Assembly (NCBI GenBank): GCA_964408945.1
Contig: CAYPBJ010000042.1
Coordinates: 1 to 14,112, forward strand
Source: VMCP01 sp964408945
GTDB taxonomy: Bacteria; Bacteroidota; Bacteroidia; NS11-12g; UBA955
Length of the DNA: 14,112 nucleotides
Reading direction: 5' to 3'
Within the stretch, counting starts at the first letter, position 1. Each line of letters begins with the position of its first letter. Below, in pieces: positions 14,049-14,112 of this stretch. Position numbers and translations under genes: made by a program. Below the pieces are notes generated by a model. The model saw only the letters and a program-made list of their open reading frames with translations. It ran no database searches and had not been told where the DNA came from.

Positions 14049-14112
14049 ATGATATCGTCTTCAGGGAATAAAGGTTTTTACTTCAAAGAATTTGAACCAA
14101 AGAGCTTAGACC
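14049..14112 (+). CDS. Possible start of a downstream gene (partial)
   Basis: ATG 14049 opens a frame with no stop to the window edge (21 codons), beginning MISSSGNKGFYFKEFEPKS. It starts just after the inverted repeat. Twenty-one codons are too few to name a family or to exclude chance. A minus-strand gene ending at 14078 (stop TTA on the + strand) is the alternative; it would make the inverted repeat a shared terminator of convergent genes. Confidence 0.25.
   Translation, partial: MISSSGNKGFYFKEFEPKSLD

Overview
The window looks like a chromosomal segment of a Bacteroidota bacterium, most likely in the Flavobacteriales. The DNA is AT-rich. Start codons lack Shine-Dalgarno sequences and often follow A/T-rich stretches. 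Several upstream regions carry the TAnnTTTG motif, the -7 element of Bacteroidota promoters. A mevalonate-pathway enzyme (HMG-CoA synthase) also fits Flavobacteriales. All convincing genes are on the + strand.

Left part (about 240-8763): six closely packed genes that look like one transcription unit or two abutting ones. They are polyphosphate kinase PPK1, a short Ppx/GppA phosphatase (10 bp gap), acetyl-CoA synthetase (ATGA overlap), a DUF4956 membrane protein (42 bp gap), a large membrane-anchored CotH-like/beta-helix protein (11 bp gap, TTG start), and a VTC-type polyphosphate polymerase-domain protein (29 bp overlap). The unit therefore holds two unrelated folds linked to polyphosphate synthesis (PPK1 and a VTC tunnel enzyme), one exopolyphosphatase-type enzyme, and a membrane/surface module. 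Two proteins depart from family signatures: PPK1 has Phe where E. coli PPK has its second active-site His, and the CotH-like protein lacks the usual WDxD-type metal-binding motif.

Middle (8764-11369): a single bifunctional catalase-peroxidase (katG) with a 210 bp upstream region holding an AT-rich dyad and a leader hairpin. It is followed by an odd 139 bp intergenic element made of degenerate 7-bp GGTAnnn units that converge on each other and form a long imperfect inverted repeat.

Right part (11370-14112): HMG-CoA synthase with an apparent insertion of about 60 residues, a YjdM/PhnA zinc-ribbon protein, a small RRM RNA-binding protein, a strong intrinsic terminator, a Lys-rich cold-shock-domain protein, an inverted repeat, and a possible gene start running off the edge. 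The last two proteins suggest a cold/RNA-chaperone pair separated by a terminator that could act as a leader attenuator.

Two 5'-end arrangements recur. In one (ppk, katG, RRM, CSD) a -7-like motif is followed within 3-10 nt by a stem-loop with a 6-nt loop. In the other (mvaS, yjdM, possibly the DUF4956 gene) the -7 motif sits so close to the start codon that the mRNA would be leaderless or nearly so. These readings come from inspection only; no folding or database search was run.
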